NCBI GenBank assembly: GCA_040779345.1
Contig: JBFONU010000002.1
Span: 248,001 to 312,000, forward strand
Origin: Thalassotalea_H sp040779345
GTDB lineage: Bacteria > Pseudomonadota > Gammaproteobacteria > Enterobacterales > Alteromonadaceae
DNA: 64,000 bases
Direction of reading: 5' to 3'
Both the position numbers and the translations under genes were made by a program. The notes under the pieces are model-generated. The model did no database searches and had not been told where the DNA came from. It was given only the letters and a program-made list of their open reading frames with translations. Positions 42,327 through 51,750 of this stretch are shown piece by piece. Every line of letters begins with the position of its first letter. Position 1 is the stretch's first letter.

Positions 42327-43388
42327 ATGGCGGGTCAAATGACAGCACCAAAAAATTTATGTTTGTTACGACTTTCCGCCATTGGTGACGTTTGTCATGC
42401 CGTTGCTATGGTACAACAAATTCAACGGCAATACCCAGAAACTAAAATTACTTGGGTGATTGGTAAAATTGAAGCCTCTTTATTGCGGGGATTACCCGGT
42501 GTTGAGTTTGTTATCTTTGACAAAAAAGCAGGCCTTAAAGGTTATCGCGATTTGCGCGACACATTAAAAGGGCAAACATTTGATGTGTTATTACATATGC
42601 AAGTGGCACTTAGAGCAAGTATTGCTAGTTTATGTATTTCGGCGAAAGTGAAAATTGGCTTTGATCGTTTTCGTGCGAAGGAAGGCCAGTGGCTATTTAC
42701 CAATAAAAAAATTGCTCCACAAAAAAATCCCCATGTTCTTGATGGTTTCTTAGGCTTTGCGCAAGCATTAGGGGTAACACCCCAAACTCCGTCATGGCAT
42801 ATGCCGATCAGTGATGAAGATCAATTATGGGCGAGTGAAAAGCTAGCCTCTTCAAAGCCGGTTGCCATTATTTCACCGGCAGCGAGTAAAGCCGAGCGCA
42901 ATTGGCATAGTGAAGGTTATGCAAAAATTGCCGATCACCTTATTGAGCGAGGTTTTGACGTCGTCATTTGTGGTGGTCCTACGACGGCGGAAAAACTACT
43001 GGCTGAAGAAATTAATAGTCTTAGCCAGCATTCATTACAGAATTTAGTCGGTGAAACATCCCTTAAACAATTACTGGCTTTGTTAAAACTGGCGCATTTA
43101 GTGATAGCACCAGATACTGGCCCAGCACATATGGCGGTTACGGTAGGGACTCCAGTGATCGGTTTATATGCACACTCCAACCCTTTGAGAACAGGTCCTT
43201 ATCATTATCAACATTATGTAGTCAGTGGTTATAAAACCTCGGTTGAGCAGCAATATAAAACGCCCTTAGAAAATTTACCTTGGGGTATTCGCGCCAAAGG
43301 AAAAGGCTTAATGCATGCGATCATTGCTGAGCAAGTCAAAGAGAAAATCAGACAGTTAATCACAGATCATTACCCTGAAATGGACTAA
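42327..43388 (+). CDS. GT9 family LPS heptosyltransferase-like glycosyltransferase
   Basis: A 353-residue protein of the GT9 family. It starts with LLRLSAIGDVCHAV (donor-domain start) and ends with the signature VIAPDTGPAHMAVTVGTPVIGLYAHSNP, here cited as APDTGPAHMA and GLYAHSNP. GT9 enzymes transfer heptose to the inner core of LPS. It is a member of the core cluster with kdkA and waaA. No membrane segment. GGTGA is a weak ribosome binding site before the ATG; an ATG four codons later is an alternative. Confidence 0.88.
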   Translation: MAGQMTAPKNLCLLRLSAIGDVCHAVAMVQQIQRQYPETKITWVIGKIEASLLRGLPGVEFVIFDKKAGLKGYRDLRDTLKGQTFDVLLHMQVALRASIASLCISAKVKIGFDRFRAKEGQWLFTNKKIAPQKNPHVLDGFLGFAQALGVTPQTPSWHMPISDEDQLWASEKLASSKPVAIISPAASKAERNWHSEGYAKIADHLIERGFDVVICGGPTTAEKLLAEEINSLSQHSLQNLVGETSLKQLLALLKLAHLVIAPDTGPAHMAVTVGTPVIGLYAHSNPLRTGPYHYQHYVVSGYKTSVEQQYKTPLENLPWGIRAKGKGLMHAIIAEQVKEKIRQLITDHYPEMD

Positions 43389-43439
43389 CGTTATTAATAT
43401 TTCACCTGAGCACACCGAATAAAATCGCCTTTAGATACT

Positions 43440-43952
43440 TCAATCGTGTTCTACGCCAGTTAAAACACGTTGAATAAACGGCCATTTTTGTTGCGTATAG
43501 TGTTCACGCTGATCAGAAAATTTGTTAGCTAATTGATATTTCAGGGTTTGGTATTGAGCTGCCAAGTTGGGATCGGCTCTAAGTGCATCTCGAAATGTTA
43601 TTCGTTCGTGCCATAAAGGACTTTGGTAAGGGACAAGGTGCAGGTGATGAGTTCTTATCTCTGGAGTAGGTTTGCAAAACCAGTGCATAACATCAGCTTT
43701 ATGAGGATAATAACAATAGCCACTGGCGACCAGAATATCGATAAGATGAGTGGCGGCGCTAAGTGACTTTACTCCAACCATAATATCAATGATAGGTTTA
43801 GCCGCAAGTCCTCTAACAGCGGTACTGCCAACATGTTCAATTGTGCCATCAATATCATCGCCAATTAATGCGATCAATCTAGCTTGCTCATCGGCAAATA
43901 GTGTTGGCCAGTTTGGGTTGTATTTTTCAATTATAATTTTAGCGTCAATCAT
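43440..43952 (-). CDS. GrpB family (UPF0157) nucleotidyltransferase-fold protein
   Basis: A 170-residue member of the GrpB/UPF0157 family, with IEHVGSTAVRGLAAKPIIDIMVGV as its signature and THHLHLVPYQSPLW later. The family has the nucleotidyltransferase fold and was once linked to CoaE fusions; its role is not settled. It lies just after waaA on the same strand (26 bp gap), so is probably co-transcribed. Confidence 0.9.
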   Translation of the reverse strand: MIDAKIIIEKYNPNWPTLFADEQARLIALIGDDIDGTIEHVGSTAVRGLAAKPIIDIMVGVKSLSAATHLIDILVASGYCYYPHKADVMHWFCKPTPEIRTHHLHLVPYQSPLWHERITFRDALRADPNLAAQYQTLKYQLANKFSDQREHYTQQKWPFIQRVLTGVEHD

Positions 43953-43977
43953 TAGCGGTACTTATTTTGAATACCGA

Positions 43978-45285
43978 TTATTTAGCTAGCAATGTTTTTA
44001 AAACATTAACGGCGCGTATACTCGCCCCTTGATTTTCATGCACCACTTGGTAGGCATTTTCTCCTAGTAGTGTTCTTTTAGCGTCATCTTCTAATAATGC
44101 TTGCACAGTTATGCTTAATGTTGCGGCATAATCATCAGCGGGTGTAGTTGGTGTTGTGCAGAGCTGTGTAATGCCCTTTTTTAACGATAACTGGGTCATT
44201 ACTTTTTTAAAATTCGCCATATCATGACCAACGACTATCGCCTTTTTAAATAAAGCGGGCTCTAATGGGTTATGACCGCCAATGGTTGAAAAGCTGCCTC
44301 CCATCGTCACAATATCAGCTAAAGCGCAGGTCGCTAACAGCTCTCCTAAGGTATCGATAAGCCAAATGTTATCATCGGCTTTAACCGTGGTTTTCTCGCT
44401 ACGTCGAACCGTTTGAAAACCTTGTTGCTGACATTGCTGAAATATACTGTCAAAGCGTTCAGGGTGGCGTGGAACAATAATTAATAACAAGTGCGGAAAG
44501 CTTTTTTGCAAACGTTTAAAGCTAGATAAAATCAGAGCTTCATCGCCTGTGTGTGTGCTAGCCACTAACCAAACGGGGCGTTCGCTTTTAATAAATTCTT
44601 TTAGTATTTGCTGTTTAAGTTCAACTTCAGGGCTAATGTGCAGATCAAATTTTAAGTTTCCAGACACTTTACAAGTATTTGGGTGCGCACCTAGCGATAG
44701 GAAGTTTTTTTGGTTGTCATCACTTTGGGTCAAAACTGCATCAAAACGTTGTAAACAAGGTCTGATCAGCCAATCAAGTTTTTGATAACTTTTCATCGAC
44801 TTATCAGACAAGCGGCCATTGACTAACAGCAGTTTAATGTGGTGTTGATGACATTGTGCGATTAAGTTCGGCCATAATTCTGTTTCCATTAACACAATGG
44901 CTTGAGGTTTTAATCTGCTTAAGAACAGCGATGTGCTGGGAAAAACATCTAAGGGTAAATAGCAATGCTGCACTCGGTCGGCAAATGTTTTCTTCACTTG
45001 AGCTGAGCCTGTTGGCGTAAAGGTGGTAAAGGTGATGGGCGTTTCAGGTTGGCTTTTTAATAGTTGTTCAATAAAAGGAGTTAAAGCGATCACTTCACCC
45101 ACACTTGCCGCATGTACAATAATACCGTGTTGTTTAAATGATTTTGAAATAAATCCTAAACGTTCGAGCAAGCGCTGCCGATAAGCACTGTGGTTATGGG
45201 ATCGAAAAATGAATAGCAAAATAATGACAGGTAAAAGTATTAGTAATGCAATACGATAAATAATCAAAGCGAAGGAGTAGCGCAC
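43978..45285 (-). CDS. waaA: 3-deoxy-D-manno-octulosonic acid transferase
   Basis: A 435-residue enzyme. A membrane anchor at residues about 7-27 is followed by the GT30 domain with HAASVGEVIAL, PVWLVASTHTGDE and GGSFSTIGGHNPLEPALF. It attaches Kdo to lipid A; the presence of KdkA suggests a single phosphorylated Kdo. GTG start. It leads a small transcript with the GrpB-like gene, in the same area as kdkA and the GT9 enzyme. Confidence 0.96.
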   Translation of the reverse strand: MRYSFALIIYRIALLILLPVIILLFIFRSHNHSAYRQRLLERLGFISKSFKQHGIIVHAASVGEVIALTPFIEQLLKSQPETPITFTTFTPTGSAQVKKTFADRVQHCYLPLDVFPSTSLFLSRLKPQAIVLMETELWPNLIAQCHQHHIKLLLVNGRLSDKSMKSYQKLDWLIRPCLQRFDAVLTQSDDNQKNFLSLGAHPNTCKVSGNLKFDLHISPEVELKQQILKEFIKSERPVWLVASTHTGDEALILSSFKRLQKSFPHLLLIIVPRHPERFDSIFQQCQQQGFQTVRRSEKTTVKADDNIWLIDTLGELLATCALADIVTMGGSFSTIGGHNPLEPALFKKAIVVGHDMANFKKVMTQLSLKKGITQLCTTPTTPADDYAATLSITVQALLEDDAKRTLLGENAYQVVHENQGASIRAVNVLKTLLAK

Positions 45286-45485
45286 ATCAAAGCTTCTGTA
45301 AGTGAAATTACCGACAGTATACTTGATTGTCTGCCATTGGATAAAGTGCTCAGTAGTTGAAATAGTTCCTCACACTTGAAGCTAACAAGTTAGGTTAATG
45401 AGCAAAAGTAGCTGATAGCGTTAATTTACGTTACTCTACAGGTATTAACACATGATTAATGCTACTAAAAACTGAGGGAAATACG

Positions 45486-46301
45486 TTGAGTTTATTGTTC
45501 AGTAACCGACCAAAGAGTCCATTGAAATTTTTCACCTTGTTATTAAGCGCAATATTGTCTATTTCTGTATTTTCCCAAGAAGCAGCACTAGAACAACAAA
45601 CTGATGAGCCTGAAACGGTCAACCAAGTAAAATTCATGACCCAAGATAAGTTTATGTTGTCGGGACAGTATTATGCAGGTAAAGCAGATCACTCAGGGGT
45701 ATTACTATTACACGACTGCTCAAATGATAGTCGCAGTTACGATAAGCTTACCGAGCTACTTGCTCAATATGGTTTACATGCTTTTGCGCTAGATCTCAGA
45801 GGACACGGAGACAGTGTTAATGAAAAATTTTCACATTATAATGTTAAAAGAAATTCAAAAGATATTGTCACCTATCAAAGCGAAACGGCCCGTATCTCTT
45901 CATATTGGCAAAGCGATGTAATGGAAGCCTTTAATTACTTACGCACTAAAGTAAATAAAAAACGTGATATTGCGGTTGTAACAGCTGGATGTTCATCTGC
46001 TCAAGCGGTATTTCTTGCGCAGAAAATGCGAATTAAAAGTTTTGTGATGATCAGCCCGACATTGAATTATATGGAAAAAGAGCATTATAAAAACTTAATA
46101 GATATTCCCGTGTATTTTATTGACTCTGCTCATCACGCGGACACCTATCAAACGAGTAAAGAATTGTTTGACTGGAATGGCGACAGCCGTTCAATTTTTC
46201 AAATTTTTAAAGGGATAAAGCAAGGGCATTCACTCTTGAAAAGTAAACGATACTTGTCGCATGATGTTGCTTTATGGCTTGATGATACATTGTCAAAATA
46301 A
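45486..46301 (+). CDS. Exported alpha/beta-hydrolase-like protein
   Basis: A 271-residue protein with a signal peptide (residues about 1-32, ending VFSQ-EA). The alpha/beta hydrolase fold is shown by VLLLHDCSNDS (oxyanion loop), LDLRGHGDS, AGCSSAQA (nucleophile elbow), IDSAHHAD and KQGHSLL. The nucleophile region is GCSSA rather than GxSxG, so the fold is probably right but activity is uncertain. The TTG start is supported by GAGGGAA five bases upstream; an ATG nine codons earlier lacks a ribosome binding site. Substrate unknown. Confidence 0.75.
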   Translation: MSLLFSNRPKSPLKFFTLLLSAILSISVFSQEAALEQQTDEPETVNQVKFMTQDKFMLSGQYYAGKADHSGVLLLHDCSNDSRSYDKLTELLAQYGLHAFALDLRGHGDSVNEKFSHYNVKRNSKDIVTYQSETARISSYWQSDVMEAFNYLRTKVNKKRDIAVVTAGCSSAQAVFLAQKMRIKSFVMISPTLNYMEKEHYKNLIDIPVYFIDSAHHADTYQTSKELFDWNGDSRSIFQIFKGIKQGHSLLKSKRYLSHDVALWLDDTLSK

Positions 46302-46336
46302 ACGTATCGGCTGCAAAAATTTACTATCAGTATTTG

Positions 46337-46765
46337 TTATCTTTGTAAGATAGTATCTAGCATGATAGAAGAATTTGTTCGTTCAACTCCTTCAAGTGAG
46401 CATACGGTATTTAGAATCGTGCTTAATTTTTCTAAAGTTTGCGCTTGAATGGTCACTAACAAATCGTATTCACCACTAATTGAATAAATGTGACTGATCT
46501 GGTGGATTTTTCTTAAAGCGATACATAGCGTTTGCCTTAAATTAGGTCGCACTTTTAATGATACATTGGCAGAAACAAGTTTGTTGATGTAGTCATTGCC
46601 TAAGACAACACTATAGGATTTGATCACCCCGTTGTTTTCTAATTTTGTCAGCCTATTCTGTATTGCGGTTCGAGATACGTTGGTTGCTCGAGCAATATCT
46701 GAAACACTTGCGCGCGCATTACATCTTAATATAGACAGTAATTCTTCGTCTTTTTCGGTGAGCAA
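46337..46765 (-). CDS. Lrp/AsnC family transcriptional regulator
   Basis: A 142-residue regulator of typical size. The HTH (residues about 5-52, LSILRCNARASVSDIARATNVSRTAIQNRLTKLENNG, here cited as SVSDIARATNVSRTA) and the RAM ligand domain (about 65-140) are visible. The TTG at 46765 gives the standard Lrp start (LTEKDEELLSIL); a longer TTG frame starts at 46786. It is divergent from kbl-tdh, and Lrp proteins control threonine catabolism in enterics, so this protein probably acts on that operon. Confidence 0.88.
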   Translation of the reverse strand: MLTEKDEELLSILRCNARASVSDIARATNVSRTAIQNRLTKLENNGVIKSYSVVLGNDYINKLVSANVSLKVRPNLRQTLCIALRKIHQISHIYSISGEYDLLVTIQAQTLEKLSTILNTVCSLEGVERTNSSIMLDTILQR

Positions 46766-46801
46766 AATCCTAATTCCTTTCGTCAAAAATCATAAAGCCT
46801 A

Positions 46802-46819
46802 TCAAAATATACATTTTGA
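46802..46819. promoter_or_regulatory. Palindrome in the Lrp / kbl divergent region
   Basis: TCAAAAT-atac-ATTTTGA is a perfect 7-bp-arm palindrome 37 bp from the Lrp-gene start codon. A second inverted repeat, TGACA-n8-TGTCA, overlaps it at 46817-46834. Both suit binding by an Lrp-type dimer and probable autoregulation. Confidence 0.5.
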
Positions 46820-47047
46820 CAGGTCTATATGTCAATTTAACTATAAAAATTGGCATTTCATCAAGTAATGTCACTTTTTTTACCAAGTCGTCTAGGCTAA
46901 TAATAGTCAATCGTCTGAACTCGCGATATAAAACATATGATTACTAGCAATATCAATTGCTAAAAGCATAAGAAATGAGTGTGCTTCATACTCATTATTC
47001 CGAGCCCAGGTTAACTATTAAATAAAACCGATTAATAAGGAATGAGA

Positions 47048-48256
47048 GTGACAAATTCTTCAGCAACAGGTGATTTTTATACACACCTACAAAATGAAAT
47101 CGCGCAAGTTAAACAAGATGGTTTATATAAAGCCGAACGCGTTATAACCACTGCACAGCAAGCAAAAATAGCCGTTAATACCGGTGAGGAAGTTGTTAAT
47201 TTTTGTGCAAATAATTATTTAGGTTTGGCGAATCACCCTTCGTTAATTGCTGCGGCGAAAGCAGGTTTAGATGAACATGGCTTTGGTATGGCTTCTGTGC
47301 GCTTTATTTGTGGCACACAAGATATACACAAAACATTAGAGCGAAAACTGTCTGACTTTTTAGGGATGGAAGATACCATTTTATATTCGTCTTGTTTTGA
47401 TGCTAATGCGGGGTTATTTGAAACCTTATTAGGCCCAGATGATGCCATCATCAGTGATGCTTTAAATCATGCGTCAATTATCGATGGTGTGCGTTTATGT
47501 AAAGCCAAGCGCTATCGTTATGCTAATAATGATGCTGCAGAATTAGAGAAGCAATTGATCGCAGCTGATGCCGCAGGCGCCAGATTTAAACTTATCGCCA
47601 CCGATGGCGTGTTTTCTATGGATGGCGTTATTGCTAACTTAACCGCTGTTTGTGATTTAGCTGATAAATATAATGCCATGGTCATGGTTGACGACTCTCA
47701 CGCCGTTGGTTTTGTTGGTGATAAAGGGCGAGGTAGTCATGAATACTGTGATGTGATGGGACGTGTTGACATTATTACTGGCACGTTAGGCAAAGCAATG
47801 GGTGGAGCTTCAGGTGGCTATACCTCGGCTAAAAAGGAAGTGGTTGAATGGTTACGTCAGCGTTCTCGCCCTTATTTGTTCTCTAACTCATTAGCCCCTG
47901 CTATTGTTAATGCCTCAATTCAAGTGATTGATTTATTAGCAGAAGGTGATGCCTTACGTCAAACATTAAAAGATAATGCAAGCTATTTTAGAACCAATAT
48001 GGAGGCCGCAGGTTTTACTTGTGGAGGAGCGGATCACGCCATTATTCCTGTCATGCTTGGTGACGCAAAAGTAGCAAGTGATATGGCGGACCGACTTTTA
48101 GGCGAAGGTATTTATGTGATTGGTTTTTCATTTCCAGTGGTTCCTAAGGGACAAGCACGCATTCGTACACAAATTTCAGCAGCGCATTCTAAAGAGCAGC
48201 TAGATAAAGCGATCGCAGCATTTACTGCTATTGGCAAAGATATGGGTATCATTTAA
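47048..48256 (+). CDS. kbl: 2-amino-3-ketobutyrate CoA ligase
   Basis: A 402-residue PLP enzyme of the alpha-oxoamine synthase family. The PLP lysine is Lys249 in TGTLGKAMGGASGGYTS, with VDDSHAVGFVG before it. It cleaves 2-amino-3-oxobutanoate with CoA to glycine and acetyl-CoA. The GTG at 47048 has AAGGA six bases upstream; an ATG two codons earlier is almost on top of it. It is followed by tdh within 10 bp. Confidence 0.96.
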   Translation: MTNSSATGDFYTHLQNEIAQVKQDGLYKAERVITTAQQAKIAVNTGEEVVNFCANNYLGLANHPSLIAAAKAGLDEHGFGMASVRFICGTQDIHKTLERKLSDFLGMEDTILYSSCFDANAGLFETLLGPDDAIISDALNHASIIDGVRLCKAKRYRYANNDAAELEKQLIAADAAGARFKLIATDGVFSMDGVIANLTAVCDLADKYNAMVMVDDSHAVGFVGDKGRGSHEYCDVMGRVDIITGTLGKAMGGASGGYTSAKKEVVEWLRQRSRPYLFSNSLAPAIVNASIQVIDLLAEGDALRQTLKDNASYFRTNMEAAGFTCGGADHAIIPVMLGDAKVASDMADRLLGEGIYVIGFSFPVVPKGQARIRTQISAAHSKEQLDKAIAAFTAIGKDMGII

Positions 48257-48266
48257 GGGGATCATG

Positions 48267-49292
48267 ATGAAGTCATTAGCAAAGCTACATGCTAAAGAAG
48301 GTATTTGGATGACTCAATCGGTTAAGCCAAAATTAGGGCATAACGATTTATTAATCAAAATAAAAAAAACGGCTATTTGTGGCACAGATATCCATATTTA
48401 TAACTGGGATGACTGGGCACAAAAAACCATTCCTGTTCCTATGGTTGTTGGTCATGAATATGCAGGCGAAGTTGTAGGTGTAGGGCTTGAGGTCAAAGGT
48501 TTTGAAATTGGAGACCGTGTGTCAGGCGAAGGGCATATTACTTGTGGCCACTGCCGAAATTGTCGTGGTGGACGCACACATTTATGCCGTAATACTGTTG
48601 GTGTTGGGGTTGATCGTGAAGGCTGTTTTGCTGAGTATTTAGTGATCCCTGCTTACAATGCGTTTAAATTACCCGACGAAATCAGCGATGATTTAGCCGC
48701 CATTTTTGACCCTTTTGGCAATGCAGTACATACCGCGCTCTCATTTGACTTGGTCGGTGAAGATGTACTGATTACCGGAGCCGGCCCTATTGGGATAATG
48801 GCCGCCGCAGTGGCTAAACATGTTGGCGCACGTCATGTTGTTATTACCGATGTTAATGAATACCGTTTGGAGCTAGCCCGTAAAATGGGCGCGACAAGAG
48901 CGGTGAATGTCAGTCAAGAAAAACTCAAAGATGTAATGGCTGAACTTGGTATGACCGAAGGTTTTGATGTGGGCATGGAAATGTCTGGGGTGCCAATAGC
49001 CTTTACTGATATGCTGACCAACATGAACAATGGCGGAAAAATCGCTATGTTAGGGATCCCTGGTAACGATATGGCAATTGATTGGAGCCAAGTTATTTTC
49101 AAAGGATTAATTATAAAAGGAATTTATGGTCGCGAAATGTTTGAAACATGGTATAAAATGGCCAGCCTGATCCAATCAGGATTAGATTTGTCTCCTATTA
49201 TCACTCATCATTTTAATATTGATGATTTTCAGCAAGGTTTTGATATCATGCGTTCGGGGCAATCTGGCAAAGTGATCCTAAATTGGGAATAA
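48267..49292 (+). CDS. tdh: L-threonine 3-dehydrogenase
   Basis: A 341-residue zinc-dependent dehydrogenase of the same length as the enteric enzyme. The catalytic Cys sits in ICGTDIHIYNWD and the structural zinc cysteines in CGHCRNCRGGRTHLC. The cofactor-binding motif GAGPIGIMAAAVAKH follows. It oxidises threonine to 2-amino-3-oxobutanoate, passed to Kbl. The ATG at 48267 follows AAGGGG; the ATG directly before it is the other option. Confidence 0.97.
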   Translation: MKSLAKLHAKEGIWMTQSVKPKLGHNDLLIKIKKTAICGTDIHIYNWDDWAQKTIPVPMVVGHEYAGEVVGVGLEVKGFEIGDRVSGEGHITCGHCRNCRGGRTHLCRNTVGVGVDREGCFAEYLVIPAYNAFKLPDEISDDLAAIFDPFGNAVHTALSFDLVGEDVLITGAGPIGIMAAAVAKHVGARHVVITDVNEYRLELARKMGATRAVNVSQEKLKDVMAELGMTEGFDVGMEMSGVPIAFTDMLTNMNNGGKIAMLGIPGNDMAIDWSQVIFKGLIIKGIYGREMFETWYKMASLIQSGLDLSPIITHHFNIDDFQQGFDIMRSGQSGKVILNWE

Positions 49293-49330
49293 GTTAGGTT
49301 CACCGTCTTTGGTAAAGTGGAGTAGTAGTA

Positions 49331-49669
49331 ATGAATGAAGTAGCCTTTAAGCATATGCATATTAATGAATTAAATGCAGTTATCAATGAAAAAAGCCATG
49401 TAGTTGTTGATATTAGAGATCCTACTTCATTTCAAAATGGTCATATCCCTGACGCCATCCATTTAACAAATGATAATATAACTGATTTTATCCGAGAGGC
49501 TGACTTAGATGCGCCTGTCGTTGTCTGTTGTTATCATGGCAATTCAAGTCAACAAGCCGCGCAGTTTCTTGCAAGCCAAGATTTTACCGAAGTTTATTCA
49601 CTTGATGGTGGTTTTGTTGATTGGCAATTGCACTTTCCTGATAAAGTTTCATCAGGGGAACACACTTAA
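49331..49669 (+). CDS. glpE: Thiosulfate sulfurtransferase GlpE (rhodanese)
   Basis: A 112-residue single-domain rhodanese. The active-site loop CYHGNSSQQAAQFL contains the catalytic Cys and matches the GlpE pattern. It transfers sulfane sulfur from thiosulfate to an acceptor such as thioredoxin. GGAG lies eight bases before the ATG. It is followed by glpG after 2 bp, the typical pairing, and comes 38 bp after tdh. Confidence 0.95.
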   Translation: MNEVAFKHMHINELNAVINEKSHVVVDIRDPTSFQNGHIPDAIHLTNDNITDFIREADLDAPVVVCCYHGNSSQQAAQFLASQDFTEVYSLDGGFVDWQLHFPDKVSSGEHT

Positions 49670-49671
49670 CA

Positions 49672-50553
49672 ATGGCGACGACTCCTCATTTAGAGCCTCT
49701 TGTAAGTTTAACCCAACACAATATCGCGTTACTGTTTTCAAATTATCTACTAAGTCAGGGGATTGCCAGTGCCGTGCAAGTGGAAGATGCTCATCAAGAT
49801 CAGCAATATATCGTTTTTTGTCAGACAGATAAAAACGATCAAGCAAAAGCAATTTTCGAAGAGTTCATTGAAAACCCTCATCATGAGAAATATCAGCAAG
49901 CGGCGTGGGACACTGGTGCTACCACTGAGGTTATTAATCATGGGCCGTCTTTTTTAAGCTCATTTAAGCAGCAATTTCTAGCGCATGCCGGTATCGTCAC
50001 ATTGCTTATTTTTAGCTTATGCTGGTTGGTATTTATTGGCAGTGCTTTAGGGTTTAAGCAACATATTTTTAGTGAAATACATTTTTTCTCGGCATTAACG
50101 CCAGCGCAATTTTTTGATAATCCATTTAGGTTACTTGGTCCGGTATTTTTTCATTTTTCATTATTACATATTGCATTTAATACCATGTGGTGGTGGCAAC
50201 TCGGTGGCAGCATTGAAAAGGTCATGGGCAAAGTAGAGTTAATTCAGTTGTTTTTATTCTCTGCGATTTTATCGAATGTTGGACAATTTTTAGTCTCAGG
50301 ACCAAACTTTGGTGGTTTGTCAGGTGTTGTTTATGGCGTGGTAGGTTATGTTTGGTGGGCTGGTTGGTTTGCGCCAGACAAAGGATTAACGCTATCTAAG
50401 CCAATTATAGGGTTTTTATTATTTTGGCTCTTACTGGGTTTTGTCGATGTATTACCTATTAATATGGCGAACACCGCCCATTTACTAGGCTTAGTTGCGG
50501 GTTGCTTGTTAGCTTGGTTACGATTTTCTCAAGGTAAAAAAATGGTAACCTAG
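49672..50553 (+). CDS. glpG: Rhomboid intramembrane serine protease GlpG
   Basis: A 293-residue protein with an N-terminal cytoplasmic domain (about 1-85) and six membrane helices. The rhomboid dyad is Ser217 in GGLSGVVYG and His270 in NTAHLLG, with the HIAFNTMWWWQLGG motif on the L1 side. It cleaves transmembrane helices in the inner membrane. Almost overlapping with glpE, so translationally coupled. Confidence 0.95.
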   Translation: MATTPHLEPLVSLTQHNIALLFSNYLLSQGIASAVQVEDAHQDQQYIVFCQTDKNDQAKAIFEEFIENPHHEKYQQAAWDTGATTEVINHGPSFLSSFKQQFLAHAGIVTLLIFSLCWLVFIGSALGFKQHIFSEIHFFSALTPAQFFDNPFRLLGPVFFHFSLLHIAFNTMWWWQLGGSIEKVMGKVELIQLFLFSAILSNVGQFLVSGPNFGGLSGVVYGVVGYVWWAGWFAPDKGLTLSKPIIGFLLFWLLLGFVDVLPINMANTAHLLGLVAGCLLAWLRFSQGKKMVT

Positions 50554-50576
50554 GTTGTTAAGTGATTGAAGTGAGA

Positions 50577-50960
50577 TTAATTGTCTAGCCACTGAGTAAA
50601 AAGTAATTTTTTGATTAATGGCTTACCCGTTTCTTCAGTCAGTAAGCTTTTTACTTTTTCTTCGCATAGCTTTTGTATTTCATGTCGGCCATTAATTGAT
50701 TTTATTTTGGCTTGTGTTTGTTGACCAATAATATCGATGATAGCATCACGTAATAAAGGTGAATGATGTTCAACAGCTTCATAATTGGATGATTCTTCAA
50801 TCATCAATTCTACAGTGAGTCTGACATATCCCATTTTCTTTTTAACGGCGACGTAATTAGTAATAATTGAAGGTTCGAAACCGTAATAGGCATAATCCGC
50901 AGCTTTAGCTTGGGTAAAAATCACTAATGTGGCCAACAGTAAAACAAAGCTTTTAAGCAT
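50577..50960 (-). CDS. FliL-like periplasmic protein
   Basis: A 127-residue protein with a cleavable signal peptide (residues 1-20, ending AKA) rather than a membrane anchor. The remainder matches the FliL core: YVRLTVELMIEE, HHSPLLRDAIIDIIGQQT and LLTEETGKPLIKKLLFTQWL. FliL supports the flagellar stator, but no flagellar gene is nearby, and this variant is not anchored. It is convergent with glpG and divergent from ubiC, a neighbourhood known for such FliL-like genes in related bacteria. Confidence 0.85.
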   Translation of the reverse strand: MLKSFVLLLATLVIFTQAKAADYAYYGFEPSIITNYVAVKKKMGYVRLTVELMIEESSNYEAVEHHSPLLRDAIIDIIGQQTQAKIKSINGRHEIQKLCEEKVKSLLTEETGKPLIKKLLFTQWLDN

Positions 50961-51129
50961 AAAGAGTATGTCCTAAGAAAAGTAATGAATGTTATGTTAT
51001 CGACACTTATTGTATCGATCTTAGCAAAGATTTTCATTTTTATTTATTTAGATAGTAACAAATTCATCAATAATCGCTTTAAGCAAGTAGTTTGGCTAAA
51101 AATAAAAACCTGATATCATACGCGCGCTT

Positions 51130-51750
51130 TTGACACAAACGGATAAAACTATTTTAATGGCTTGTCAATTACCACCACATCCCCTTTTTCCTGTGCAGAT
51201 GCATGCAAAATGGTGCAAAGAGAAAACGTCTCAGTTAAGTCTTTATTTACAAGATTGGCTATTAGACCCTAGTTCGTTGACGGCTCGATTAAAACAACAC
51301 TGCCAAGTATTTAGCGTACAAGTTTTAGGTCAGCGAATTGAGCGTTGCTCACCGGCAGAAAGTAATGAAGATATTATCGCTAATGAAGAAGTGCTGGTGC
51401 GAGAGGTGCTATTAATTTGTGATGATAAACCGCAGGTATTTGCTCGAAGCTTATTACCTTTAAGGTCATTAACGGGTGATGAAAAGCAATTAGCTAATTT
51501 GGGAAGTCAATCGTTAGGGCAGGTGCTTTTTAATCACCCTCAGCTTAAGCGAAAGGGCATTGAAGTGGCCAGTTTTAATGAGTCGTCAACGGTGGCCACA
51601 TTAGCGAAGTCTTATAGCTTGAATTTTTCTGGTGCATTGTGGGGACGTCGTTCCATATTTGTTTTGGATAATAAACCGTTAATGGTCGCTGAAGTTTTTC
51701 TTCCTCAATCTTTTGCATATCAACGAGAGCTGCTGAAACATGACGAATGA
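51130..51750 (+). CDS. ubiC: Chorismate pyruvate-lyase
   Basis: A 206-residue protein of the UbiC fold, with RLKQHCQVFSVQVLGQR, VREVLLICDDKPQVFARSLLPL and LWGRRSIFVLDNKPLMVAEVFLP. It converts chorismate to 4-hydroxybenzoate, the first step of ubiquinone synthesis. The TTG at 51130 is the first start; the ATG at 51157 is possible, and neither has a good ribosome binding site. It overlaps ubiA by 11 bp. Confidence 0.92.
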   Translation: MTQTDKTILMACQLPPHPLFPVQMHAKWCKEKTSQLSLYLQDWLLDPSSLTARLKQHCQVFSVQVLGQRIERCSPAESNEDIIANEEVLVREVLLICDDKPQVFARSLLPLRSLTGDEKQLANLGSQSLGQVLFNHPQLKRKGIEVASFNESSTVATLAKSYSLNFSGALWGRRSIFVLDNKPLMVAEVFLPQSFAYQRELLKHDE

